Part shown: positions 15,901 through 23,080 of the stretch, piece after piece
How positions within the stretch are numbered: position 1 is the stretch's first letter
Layout: every line of letters begins with the position of its first letter
From: Streptosporangium sp. NBC_01495
Lineage (GTDB): Bacteria > Actinomycetota > Actinomycetes > Streptosporangiales > Streptosporangiaceae
Direction: 5' to 3'
Length of the DNA stretch: 64,000 nt
Assembly: GCF_036250735.1 (NCBI RefSeq)
Contig: NZ_CP109430.1
Coordinates: 9,548,001 to 9,612,000 of the forward strand
The notes under the pieces: model-generated
What the model saw: only the letters and a program-made list of their open reading frames with translations
Database searches by the model: none
Told to the model about the DNA's origin: nothing
Position numbers and translations under genes: made by a program

Positions 15901-16497
15901 TCACGACTCGCCGGCCGCCCGGTAGGTGCACAGGTACGCGCCCGCGTCGCTGGTGGTCGTGGAGACCAGCTCGAACGCACGCAGGGCGCCGTCGGCGGGG
16001 AAGATGCTCTTCCCGCCGCCGAGGATCACCGGCATGACCACGAGCCGGAGCTCGTCGACCAGGCCCTCGCCCAGGAGGGTGCGCGCGAGCATGGGGCTCC
16101 CCATGACCAGCAGGTTGCCGCCGTCGGTCTCGCGCAGTTTCCGGATGTGGGCGACGGCCTCGCCGCCGGGGATGCGCGTGGTGTTGTTCCACGTCAGCTC
16201 GTCGTCGCCCAGCGTCCGGGACACGACGTACTTCGGGAGGGCGTTCATCTGGTCGGCGAACGGGTCACCGGCCCGCTCGGGCCACGCCGCGGCCATGTTC
16301 TGCCACGTGCGGCGCCCGAACAGCAGTGCCTCGGTCCCGATCAGCGCGCCGTCGAAGGCGCCGCCGACCACGTCGGGGTCGAAGAACGGGTGGGACCAGC
16401 CGCCGTGGGCGAAGCCGCCGTCGGTGTCCTCCTCGGCTCCGCCCGGCGCCTGCACGACGCCGTCCAGGCTGATGAACTCGATGATCATGATGCGCAT
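15901..16497 (-). CDS. Dihydrofolate reductase family protein (RibD C-terminal type)
   Basis: A protein of about 198 aa, single domain of the DHFR/RibD-C fold: RIMIIEFISLDGVVQAPGG at the N-terminus, LLFGRRTWQNM and NLLVMGSPMLARTLL for NADPH binding, and PVILGGGKSIFP near the end. Such proteins in actinomycetes are mostly uncharacterised NADPH-dependent reductases. Housekeeping DHFR function is unlikely. The start at 16497 (MRIMIIEF) is chosen over the longer frame because an AGAGGAG ribosome site stands 6 bp before it. An ArsR-type regulator gene lies 125 bp upstream on the same strand and may control it. Confidence 0.85.
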   Translation of the reverse strand: MRIMIIEFISLDGVVQAPGGAEEDTDGGFAHGGWSHPFFDPDVVGGAFDGALIGTEALLFGRRTWQNMAAAWPERAGDPFADQMNALPKYVVSRTLGDDELTWNNTTRIPGGEAVAHIRKLRETDGGNLLVMGSPMLARTLLGEGLVDELRLVVMPVILGGGKSIFPADGALRAFELVSTTTSDAGAYLCTYRAAGES

Positions 16498-16622
16498 GGA
16501 ATTCGCTCCTCTGGGGGGTGTGTTCTGAGGGGTGGCGTCACCGGTCCGGACGAGCACGTGCGCGTCCGGACCACCACGGACCGGTCAGGCCGCCGGGCGT
16601 CCCGCGCGGCCGACCTGATGCG

Positions 16623-17210
16623 TCAGCCCGCTTCTTTCACGCTCGGGTGCAGGGCGACGACGATCCGGTGGTCGCGGCCGTTCTCGGCGGACTCGTCGTG
16701 GTACTTGGACACCAGGGCCGTGACGGCACCGGCGAGCTCCCCGGCGAACGCGGCCCGGTCGGCGGCCGAGGCGAAGCGCACCTCGCCGTCGATCGCGAAG
16801 GTCGCGACGCGCTTGCGCGCCTTGGCGGCGCCGGTGAGGAGCGCCCCGACGTCGCGGACCAGCCGGGCCGCGACCGCCAGCAGCCAGCTCGCCGACAGCT
16901 GGTCGGGGGAACGGGCCGGGTCGGGCTCGACGGACGCCAGCGCGGTCGGGGAGATCACGTAGGAGGCCGCGGTCGCGCGCATGATGCGCTCGTTGACGTT
17001 GCCCTTGCGCCGCTCCTCGATCATCTCGACGAGCCCGTGCGCCTCAAGCGTCTTCAGGTGGTAGTTGACCTTCTGCCGGGGCAGGCCGACCTTGGCGGCC
17101 AGCATGGTCGCGGATCCGGGCTCGCTCAGCTCGGCCAGCAGCCGGGCCCGGATGGGGTCCAGCGAGGCCTCGGCCGCGGCCGGGTCCTCGATCACGGCGA
17201 TGTCCTGCAT
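16623..17210 (-). CDS. ArsR-type winged-helix transcriptional regulator
   Basis: A 195-aa regulator with an N-terminal winged helix: DPIRARLLAELSEPGSATMLAAKVG, then the recognition helix in LPRQKVNYHLKTLEAHGLV. The C-terminal half (about 100 residues) lacks cysteine pairs, so metal sensing of the ArsR/SmtB kind is unlikely. It is probably a ligand- or state-responsive repressor. The palindrome at 17228-17243 just before the start codon suggests autoregulation. The DHFR-like gene follows on the same strand. Confidence 0.85.
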   Translation of the reverse strand: MQDIAVIEDPAAAEASLDPIRARLLAELSEPGSATMLAAKVGLPRQKVNYHLKTLEAHGLVEMIEERRKGNVNERIMRATAASYVISPTALASVEPDPARSPDQLSASWLLAVAARLVRDVGALLTGAAKARKRVATFAIDGEVRFASAADRAAFAGELAGAVTALVSKYHDESAENGRDHRIVVALHPSVKEAG

Positions 17211-17227
17211 GTCCGCAGACTACTTCC

Positions 17228-17243
17228 GACAAATTATATTGTC
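17228..17243. promoter_or_regulatory. Palindromic operator before the ArsR-type regulator
   Basis: GACAAATTATATTGTC, a 5-6-5 inverted repeat (GACAA...TTGTC) in an AT-rich island 18 bp upstream of the regulator start. The size and site fit autorepression by a small winged-helix dimer. Confidence 0.5.
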
Positions 17244-17356
17244 AAGAAAGTCTTATTTTCCGGAACCGCGGGTCGCGTTGACCGTCGGCCGGGGCCGCAC
17301 GGCATATGGGCATGATGTCCTGAATCCAGGAACCGGCGGGTTCGGGCGGACAGTAC

Positions 17357-18025
17357 ATGTGTGTGGAAACGACTATGCGTGCCCGGGTACGCGCCGGGGA
17401 TCCGGATGCCTTCAGCCGGCTGTTCGACGACCACGCGCGTTCGGTCTACAACCACGCTTTCCGGCTGACCGGCGACTGGTCGGCCGCCGAGGACGTGGTG
17501 TCCCTCACCTTCCTTGAGGCGTGGCGGCTGCGGGGCAGGGTCGACGCGGACGGCGGCTCGCTGCGGCCCTGGCTGCTGGGTGTCGCGACCAACGTGGCCC
17601 GCAACGTCAACCGCGCCTCCCGGCGGCACGCGGACGCGCTGGCCAGGCTGCCTCCGGGCGAGGCGGTGCCCGACATCGCCGAGGAGGTGGCGGGCCGAGT
17701 CGACGACGACGAGCTGCTGGCCTCCGTGCGGGCGGCCCTGGACGCGCTGCGCAGGCCGGAGCGGGAGGTGCTCGCGCTGTGCGTGTGGGCCGGGCTCGGG
17801 TACGCCGAGGCGGCTGAGGCCCTCGGCGTACCGGTGGGCACGATCCGCTCCCGGCTCTCGCGGGCGCGGAGGAGATTGCGGAGGCTCGCCACGAACACGA
17901 ACACGAACACGGCGACGGCGACGGCGACGGCGACGGGAGAGAGTCGGGAACCGCGGGCGCGGTCCAGACAGGTAAACGGTGACCGCGACAACGCGGTCCG
18001 GCTCGTTCGGGAGAAGCACCTGTGA
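17357..18025 (+). CDS. ECF RNA polymerase sigma factor
   Basis: A 222-aa sigma-70 family protein. Region 2 spans about residues 20-85 (FSRLFDDHARSVYNHAFRLTGDWSAAEDVVSLTFLEAWR). Region 4 spans about 130-175 (LRRPEREVLALCVWAGLGYAEAAEALGVPVGTIRSRLSRARRRL). The C-terminus beyond region 4 is low complexity (NTNTNTATATATAT) from hexanucleotide repeats. ATG 17375 (MRARVRAGDP) is an equally possible start. The stop overlaps the GTG of the next gene (GTGA), so the pair forms one operon and the partner is the likely regulator of this sigma factor. Target promoters are unknown. Confidence 0.9.
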   Translation: MCVETTMRARVRAGDPDAFSRLFDDHARSVYNHAFRLTGDWSAAEDVVSLTFLEAWRLRGRVDADGGSLRPWLLGVATNVARNVNRASRRHADALARLPPGEAVPDIAEEVAGRVDDDELLASVRAALDALRRPEREVLALCVWAGLGYAEAAEALGVPVGTIRSRLSRARRRLRRLATNTNTNTATATATATGESREPRARSRQVNGDRDNAVRLVREKHL

Positions 18026-18684
18026 ATGTCCCCAAGCCCCAGGCCGATCACGATCAGATCGAGGAGCTGGCCCGGCTGCTGCCGGTCCCGGTGGAGCGGG
18101 ATCTTCCGGCGGGCCGTCGCCGACCGCTCAAGGAGTTCTTGATGACCGAGATCCACCAGGACGCCCAGCCCGCCGGGCCGAAGTGGCGGCTGCCGCGCCC
18201 TGCCCTCCTGGTCCCCCTGCTCGCCGTCGCCGCCGCCGTGGCGGTCGCCGCCCCGCCGGCCCTCGGCGGCGGTGCGGCCCACGCCGTCTCCAAGAACGAC
18301 GACGGCACCATCTTCATCACCATCAACGAGGCCAGGGACCCCAAGAGCCTGCAGGCGGACCTGCGGGACATGGGTCTCAACGCGGTCGTCGACTACATCC
18401 CCAGGGGCAAGAAGTGCAGCCCGCAGCCCCGCAGCCAGAGCTTCCTGCCCAAGGAGGAGCCTTCCCTCACCGTCTGGCCGGGACCGGAGACCCAGGAGTC
18501 CGGCTTCACGATCGACCCCAGGGCCGTCGGGGACGGCCAGGTCGCGGTGCTGGAGTTCAGCGTCTCCGAGCAGCCGCGGATGGCGGTCGCCGGCATCTGG
18601 GCGCGCGTTTCCAACGGCCCCGTGGCCGACTGCGTGCTGGTCGACAGCACCGAGGCCCCGCTCGGCCCGCCCAAGGGGGACTGA
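18022..18684 (+). CDS. Single-pass membrane protein paired with the ECF sigma factor
   Basis: A 220-aa protein opening with GTG inside the sigma factor stop. The N-terminal 40 residues are cytosolic (MNVPKPQADHDQIEELARLLPVP). One membrane segment follows (PALLVPLLAVAAAVAVAAPPAL, about residues 60-82), and about 135 residues lie outside the cell with two cysteines. The layout is like actinobacterial proteins encoded after ECF sigma factors (anti-sigma or CU044_5270-like). I do not see a zinc-binding anti-sigma motif (HxxxCxxC), so inhibition of the sigma factor is an inference from position only. Confidence 0.7.
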   Translation: MNVPKPQADHDQIEELARLLPVPVERDLPAGRRRPLKEFLMTEIHQDAQPAGPKWRLPRPALLVPLLAVAAAVAVAAPPALGGGAAHAVSKNDDGTIFITINEARDPKSLQADLRDMGLNAVVDYIPRGKKCSPQPRSQSFLPKEEPSLTVWPGPETQESGFTIDPRAVGDGQVAVLEFSVSEQPRMAVAGIWARVSNGPVADCVLVDSTEAPLGPPKGD

Positions 18685-18947
18685 CCACCCCCTCCACAGG
18701 TGCGGCGGAGCCGGGCCATCCCCACGGGGCTCCCGCCGCACCTCTGGAGGCCCTGGCGGAGGTCGGCCATCCGGGTCGTTCGAGGCTGTGGGGCAGCGGG
18801 TACGACACGGACCCGGAGCACCGCCACGCCTTCCTCGGAGACGAAAGTCCGGCCCCGGTTTCCACCGGTGGACCCGGAGAGGAACCGAGCGGGCCGGTCC
18901 TGGCACGTCCCGGTTTCACGGGCGTCTCCCGCGCGCCGGTCAGGGCG

Positions 18948-19529
18948 TCAGCGGACGGTTCCGTCCCACTGCCACCGCGTTCTGCGGCCGAGACCGGGAA
19001 GAGGGATGCGGCCCGTGCACCACAGCAGCGTGTCGGAGGCGCCGTGACCGTCCGGAGCACCGGGAAAGAGCCGCTCGACCGCGGGGGCGCACAGGTCGTC
19101 CGGCGGGGTCCAGGCGAGGTCGAAGGCACGCGCGATGTCGTGGCTGTGGACGACCAGTTCGACGACGCCCATGGCGGCGAATCCCGGGCCGTCCGAGTGT
19201 CCCCACGGATGCCAGGCGCGTACTTCGGGCCCGGATTCGCGGACGGCGGAGGCGAGGATGGTCCCCGCGATCCGGATGCCTTCCAGACACGCGGGGATGG
19301 GCGCCCGTTCGTCGAGCGAGGCGAACAGGGTGATGTAGCGGTCGGTCGGCTGGGCGATGAGCAGTCCGGCGTACCCGACCACGCCGAGGGCGATGTGGTC
19401 CAGAGTCTTCCGGCAGTCCCACTCCAGGTCCCCTGCGCCACGGGACCAGTCGTGCCCGACCCCCTTGCCCAGCACGGACACGCATTCGGCGGTGGCCTCG
19501 CCGACAAGGCGTGGCCAGGGGTTCGTCAC
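18948..19529 (-). CDS. Maleylpyruvate isomerase / mycothiol-dependent DinB-like protein
   Basis: A 193-aa protein of the DinB-like, mycothiol-dependent maleylpyruvate isomerase N-terminal family. The DWSRGAGDLEWDCRKTLDHIALGVVGYA segment carries the early His, and VELVVHSHDIARAF carries the paired His residues that normally bind metal. The family includes mycothiol S-transferases and isomerases; the substrate here is unknown. GTG 19529 overlaps the stop of the upstream imine-reductase-like gene by 4 bp (GTGA), a two-gene operon. The 263-bp gap downstream to the plus-strand gene at 18022-18684 has no gene. Confidence 0.8.
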   Translation of the reverse strand: MTNPWPRLVGEATAECVSVLGKGVGHDWSRGAGDLEWDCRKTLDHIALGVVGYAGLLIAQPTDRYITLFASLDERAPIPACLEGIRIAGTILASAVRESGPEVRAWHPWGHSDGPGFAAMGVVELVVHSHDIARAFDLAWTPPDDLCAPAVERLFPGAPDGHGASDTLLWCTGRIPLPGLGRRTRWQWDGTVR

Positions 19530-20479
19530 GAGCGGCGATCCTCGCTCATGACGAGGGGCGCGGCGGCGACGCTCGGGGAAGGGGCGCCCCTGAAGTGCTC
19601 GACGATGCGCGCGTAGCTGTCGAGCGCGTGGCCCCCGGCGATCGCCTCCTTGATGAGGGTCCTGGTGTACTCGGGCATCGCGGCGTCGACGCCCCGGGCC
19701 CGGCTCTCGTGGACGAGGTGTTCGACCGGGGGCAGCTGGGTTTCGAGCGTGGCGTCGGTGGCCAGATACTCGCCCGCGTCGATCTGATGGGCGTACTCCG
19801 TCATGAACGAGGCCACGCCGGTGAGCCAGCCGGTCGCGTACGGCAGGAACGTCGTCGCCGTGATCTTCTCGGTGCCGACCAGCGCCACGGCGTGCATGAA
19901 GCTGTTGAAGGTCCCCCACATGATGCCGAGCAGGGCCACGTCGTACAGCGACGGGATGCCCGTGTCGGCGCTCAGGTGGGTGGTCCCGCCCCCGAGCAGC
20001 TCCAGCGTGGGCCGGTGCGCCGTGAAGATCTCGTGGGGCCCGCCGTACAGGATGACGGCCTCGGGGGTGCCGATGCCCGGCGGCGTCATCATGATCGCCC
20101 CGTCCAGATACCCGGCGTCGCGGTCGTCCGCCCACCCGGCCATCTCGCGGGCCTCGTCCGAGGAACCGGACGTGAGGTTCACCAGGACGCGGCCGGACAG
20201 GGCGTCGCCCGCCGGGTCGAGGATCTCGCGCACGGCGTCGTAGTCCCGTACGCAGACGATCACCAACGGGCTCGCCGCGACCGCCTCCTTTACCGTGGCC
20301 GCCTCGACCGCTCCGGCGGCGACCAGTTCGCCGGCCTTGTCGCGGGTACGGTTCCACACCGTCGTCGGGTGGCCCCCGGCCAGGAGGGCGCCGGCCAGGG
20401 CCCGGCCCATCAGGCCCAGTCCGATCACCGTCACCGCAGGACGGCCGTCGGTTCTGTCATTGCTTGTCGTGCGAGTCAT
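19526..20479 (-). CDS. NAD(P)-dependent oxidoreductase, imine reductase / 6PGDH-like
   Basis: A 317-aa beta-hydroxyacid dehydrogenase-like enzyme. The Rossmann motif GLGLMGRALAGALLAGGH (about residues 20-37) followed by VWNRTRDKA indicates an NADP(H) preference. The central strand DGAIMMTPPGIGTPEAVILYGG and the long C-terminal helical domain are characteristic of imine reductases, which lack the catalytic Lys of 6-phosphogluconate dehydrogenase. The natural substrate is unknown. ATG 20479 follows GGAACGAG. It is transcribed divergently from a GlxA/AraC regulator 120 bp away and co-operonic with the DinB-like protein, so the regulator probably controls both. Confidence 0.85.
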   Translation of the reverse strand: MTRTTSNDRTDGRPAVTVIGLGLMGRALAGALLAGGHPTTVWNRTRDKAGELVAAGAVEAATVKEAVAASPLVIVCVRDYDAVREILDPAGDALSGRVLVNLTSGSSDEAREMAGWADDRDAGYLDGAIMMTPPGIGTPEAVILYGGPHEIFTAHRPTLELLGGGTTHLSADTGIPSLYDVALLGIMWGTFNSFMHAVALVGTEKITATTFLPYATGWLTGVASFMTEYAHQIDAGEYLATDATLETQLPPVEHLVHESRARGVDAAMPEYTRTLIKEAIAGGHALDSYARIVEHFRGAPSPSVAAAPLVMSEDRRS

Positions 20480-20599
20480 CCGCTCGTTCCCCGTTCGCTG
20501 ACATGGCACCGGTGGCTCCGGACCGCGATCAGCCTCGCAGTGCCCGCCATGGCCCGAAAGTGGCAGGACTGACGACATACACCAAATTCCCGCCATAGG

Positions 20600-21631
20600 A
20601 TGACGAACATGAGAGCCGGTTCCGTCGCCCTGGCCGTGATCAACGACGAATCCATCCCGATGTGGGACATGTACGAGCTGGGCATCGCCTGCACGGTCTT
20701 CGGCGTGCCCCACACCGACCTGGCGGACCCGTGGTACGACCTGTGGCTGTGCGGCATGCAGGCGGGCACCGCGCTCAGCGGACCCGGCTTCGTCCTGAAC
20801 ACCCCCCACGGGATGGACCGCCTGGCCGACGCCGACACCGTGATCGTTCCCGCGGTGCCCGAGGCCTGCATCGACGGTGACCTGGAACTCCCGGAGGAGC
20901 TGCTCCGGGCGCTCCGCCGGGCCGCCGCCGCCGGCGCGCGCATGGTCTCCCTGTGCAACGGCGCCTTCGCGCTCGCCGCCGCCGGGCTCCTGGACGGCCG
21001 TCGCGCCACCGCCCACTGGTCGCACATCCCCACCCTGGCCAGGCGCTATCCAAAGGTGCGGGTCGACGAGTCGGTGCTGTACGTCGACGACGGCGACGTG
21101 CTCACCAGCGCCGGTCTCAGCGGTGGGCTCGACCTGTGCCTGCACCTGGTCCGGCGCGATCTCGGCGCGCGGGTGGCCAACCAGCTGGCCCGTCTCATGG
21201 TGGTCCCCGCGCACCGGCCCGGCGGCCAGGCCCAGTTCGTGGAGCAGGTCGTGCCCGTGACCGACGACGACGGCATCGCTCCCGTGCTGCACTGGGCCGT
21301 GGAGAACCTCGACCGCCCGCTCACGGTCGACGCGCTGGCCGAACGTGCCGGGATGAGCCAGCGCACCTTCCACCGGCATCTGCGTGCCGCCACCGGGACC
21401 ACCCCGATGAGATGGCTGCTCAACCAGCGACTCTCCCGCGCGCAGAGCCTGCTGGAGTCGACGGATCTGCCGATCGACAAGGTCAGCGAGCACAGCGGGC
21501 TCGGCACCGCGAACAACCTCCGCCACCACTTCGCGCTCCACATGGGGGTGTCGCCCACCGACTACCGGCGCGCCTTCCCCTCGGCCTCCCCGGCGGGGAA
21601 CGGCCACCCGGCAGGGAACGGCCACGACTGA
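20600..21631 (+). CDS. GlxA-type transcriptional regulator (DJ-1/PfpI plus AraC)
   Basis: A 343-aa regulator. Residues about 10-180 are a DJ-1/PfpI amidotransferase-like sensor domain with the nucleophile-elbow sequence SLCNGAFALAAAGLLDGR. Residues about 225-325 are a double AraC helix-turn-helix (LTVDALAERAGMSQRTFHRHLRAATGTTPMRWLL, then IDKVSEHSGLGTANNLRHHF). The C-terminus repeats PAGNGH twice. GlxA-type regulators usually respond to small nitrogenous or carbonyl compounds. The divergent imine-reductase-like operon is the natural target. ATG 20609 is an alternative start. Confidence 0.9.
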   Translation: MTNMRAGSVALAVINDESIPMWDMYELGIACTVFGVPHTDLADPWYDLWLCGMQAGTALSGPGFVLNTPHGMDRLADADTVIVPAVPEACIDGDLELPEELLRALRRAAAAGARMVSLCNGAFALAAAGLLDGRRATAHWSHIPTLARRYPKVRVDESVLYVDDGDVLTSAGLSGGLDLCLHLVRRDLGARVANQLARLMVVPAHRPGGQAQFVEQVVPVTDDDGIAPVLHWAVENLDRPLTVDALAERAGMSQRTFHRHLRAATGTTPMRWLLNQRLSRAQSLLESTDLPIDKVSEHSGLGTANNLRHHFALHMGVSPTDYRRAFPSASPAGNGHPAGNGHD

Positions 21632-21799
21632 CCGTCGGCCGTCCGGGCAAGACCGCGTGTCCGGGTGAGCGTCACCCCTCCGGTGGGGCCGCGTTCGGGG
21701 CCGGTTCGGTACAGGGGGGCGAGGCGGTCTTCTCGGTTTTCGGGATGGGGTTCTCGGTTCTCGGTTCTCGGTTCTCGGGATGACGGTGACGCGCACGAC

Positions 21800-21837
21800 G
21801 ACGGCCCCGCCCCGGAAAGATCCGGGGCGGGGCCGTC
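21800..21837. terminator. Strong bidirectional hairpin terminator
   Basis: A perfect inverted repeat with 17-bp arms (GACGGCCCCGCCCCGGA and its complement) and an AAGA loop. It stands between the plus-strand GlxA regulator gene and the minus-strand GlsB gene that converges on it, with no T-run, as is common in actinomycetes. Confidence 0.85.
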
Positions 21838-21910
21838 ATGGGTGCCCGGGGCGGTGGTCTCCGGGTTCCTCGGGATCTCCTCGCGGAACCCGGCCACCTC
21901 GGGTCACGGG

Positions 21911-22183
21911 CTAGCGGACGCCTCGCCTGCCGTACAGGCTCACCGCCAGGATGACGCCGACTGCGGCCAGGGCGATCTGGATGATCAGCTCGATCCAGTC
22001 GATACCGGACGTGGCGGAGACCCCCAGGGCTCCGGCGATCGCGGTGCCGATGAGTGCGGCGACGATACCGATCACGATGGTCAGCCAGATCGGGATGCCC
22101 TGCTTGCCGGGCACGACGAGCCGACCCAGGGCACCGATGATGGCGCCGATGACGATGGCGGTAATGATGCCGGTGACTGTCAT
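21911..22183 (-). CDS. GlsB/YeaQ/YmgE family stress-response membrane protein
   Basis: A 90-aa protein almost entirely membrane-embedded: three hydrophobic segments (IITAIVIGAIIGALGRLVV, IPIWLTIVIGIVAALIGTAI, IDWIELIIQIALAAVGVILAV) ending in the short basic tail YGRRGVR. GxxG-rich helices and the VVPGKQGIPIW loop are family marks. Members are induced by general or envelope stress; the molecular role is unclear. A GGGAG ribosome site precedes ATG 22183. A GTTG-N13-GGGCAT element upstream resembles an actinobacterial SigB-type promoter, and paired direct repeats sit about 100 bp upstream. Confidence 0.88.
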   Translation of the reverse strand: MTVTGIITAIVIGAIIGALGRLVVPGKQGIPIWLTIVIGIVAALIGTAIAGALGVSATSGIDWIELIIQIALAAVGVILAVSLYGRRGVR

Positions 22184-22271
22184 GTTCCACGCTCCCTGTC
22201 TGCTCAGCTGCCAGGCGTATGCCCTGGGAAAGAGGAACAACACATAACGGGGTGACCCGAAATTGGTGGCC

Positions 22272-22310
22272 GCTCGTACGGACACGTCCTGAGCTCGTAC
22301 GGGACACGTC
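22272..22310. promoter_or_regulatory. Two direct repeats upstream of the GlsB-type gene
   Basis: gctcgtacggacacgtc (22272-22288) and gctcgtacgggacacgtc (22293-22310) are repeated head to tail with a 21-bp period, two helix turns, about 90-125 bp before the gene start. Candidate regulator binding site. Confidence 0.4.
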
Positions 22311-23080
22311 GTAAGGGGGCCGCGAATCGGTTCCGACCGGGGTTCGAAGGCCGGGCGCACCGGTGCCGGTGGCGGGGAATCGGGGGCCGTCCCGGTGTTC
22401 CCGACGCGGGGAGCGACGCCGTCCGGGAGGGATCGCAGGAGCACAGACCCGGTACCGCCGGGGATGAGGGCTCCGGCGAGCAGCTCCTCGCCCCCTTGGG
22501 AACCGCTTTACCCGGCCCCTTTTCCCGGTGCCACCACTTCGCTCGTCGCTTTCCCCGGATCTCGTTCCGCGCGCCTCTTTCCGGTGTCGCGGCCCCGGTT
22601 ACCTTCCGCGCGACACTTTCCTTACCGGCCGCGAAAAGGGGGGCCGAATAAGGGTCCAGACCCGGCATGCCCCGCTTAACCACACGCCGTCCGGCGGCAC
22701 GGGGAGGCCGGACTTCCGGCGCCGATCCTCCCGGTTCCCTTCACGCGGACGGGCATTGTCGCGACAATCGTCACGGCACGCCTTCGCTCGGCGACTTCCG
22801 GGGCCGGACGGGCGGAAAGGGATGGAGCAGCAGGTAAGGACGGTTGGCCGCGGAGTGGTGCGCATCCGGGCGCTCACGGCGAGGGCCCCTTCCCCCGGAC
22901 CGGACGGGTCAGCGTACCGCCAATGCCATATCACCCCCTCACTCCCTTTGATTCCTCATGACCATGACATAACCCCTATATGGGAAATATCATGACAGTG
23001 CGTTAATGGCGTGGGTAAAAACTTCCCGAAAACGCAGCGAGGCAGCCCCGCCGATCCATTCACATCGTGATGATCGCCCC
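22311..23080. other. Long non-coding interval with palindrome and AT-rich end
   Basis: About 770 bp without a believable gene: the open frames here have poor codon bias and no ribosome sites. It contains a perfect 14-bp palindrome ATTGTCGCGACAAT at 22755-22768. From 22920 to 23010 there is an AT-rich stretch, unusual for this genome, that probably holds the promoter of the oxidoreductase gene at 23081. Confidence 0.5.

Noticed and set aside
22204..22995. Open frames of 111-159 codons in the interval before the oxidoreductase gene
   Set aside because: Poor third-position GC bias, many rare combinations and no ribosome site; treated as non-coding.
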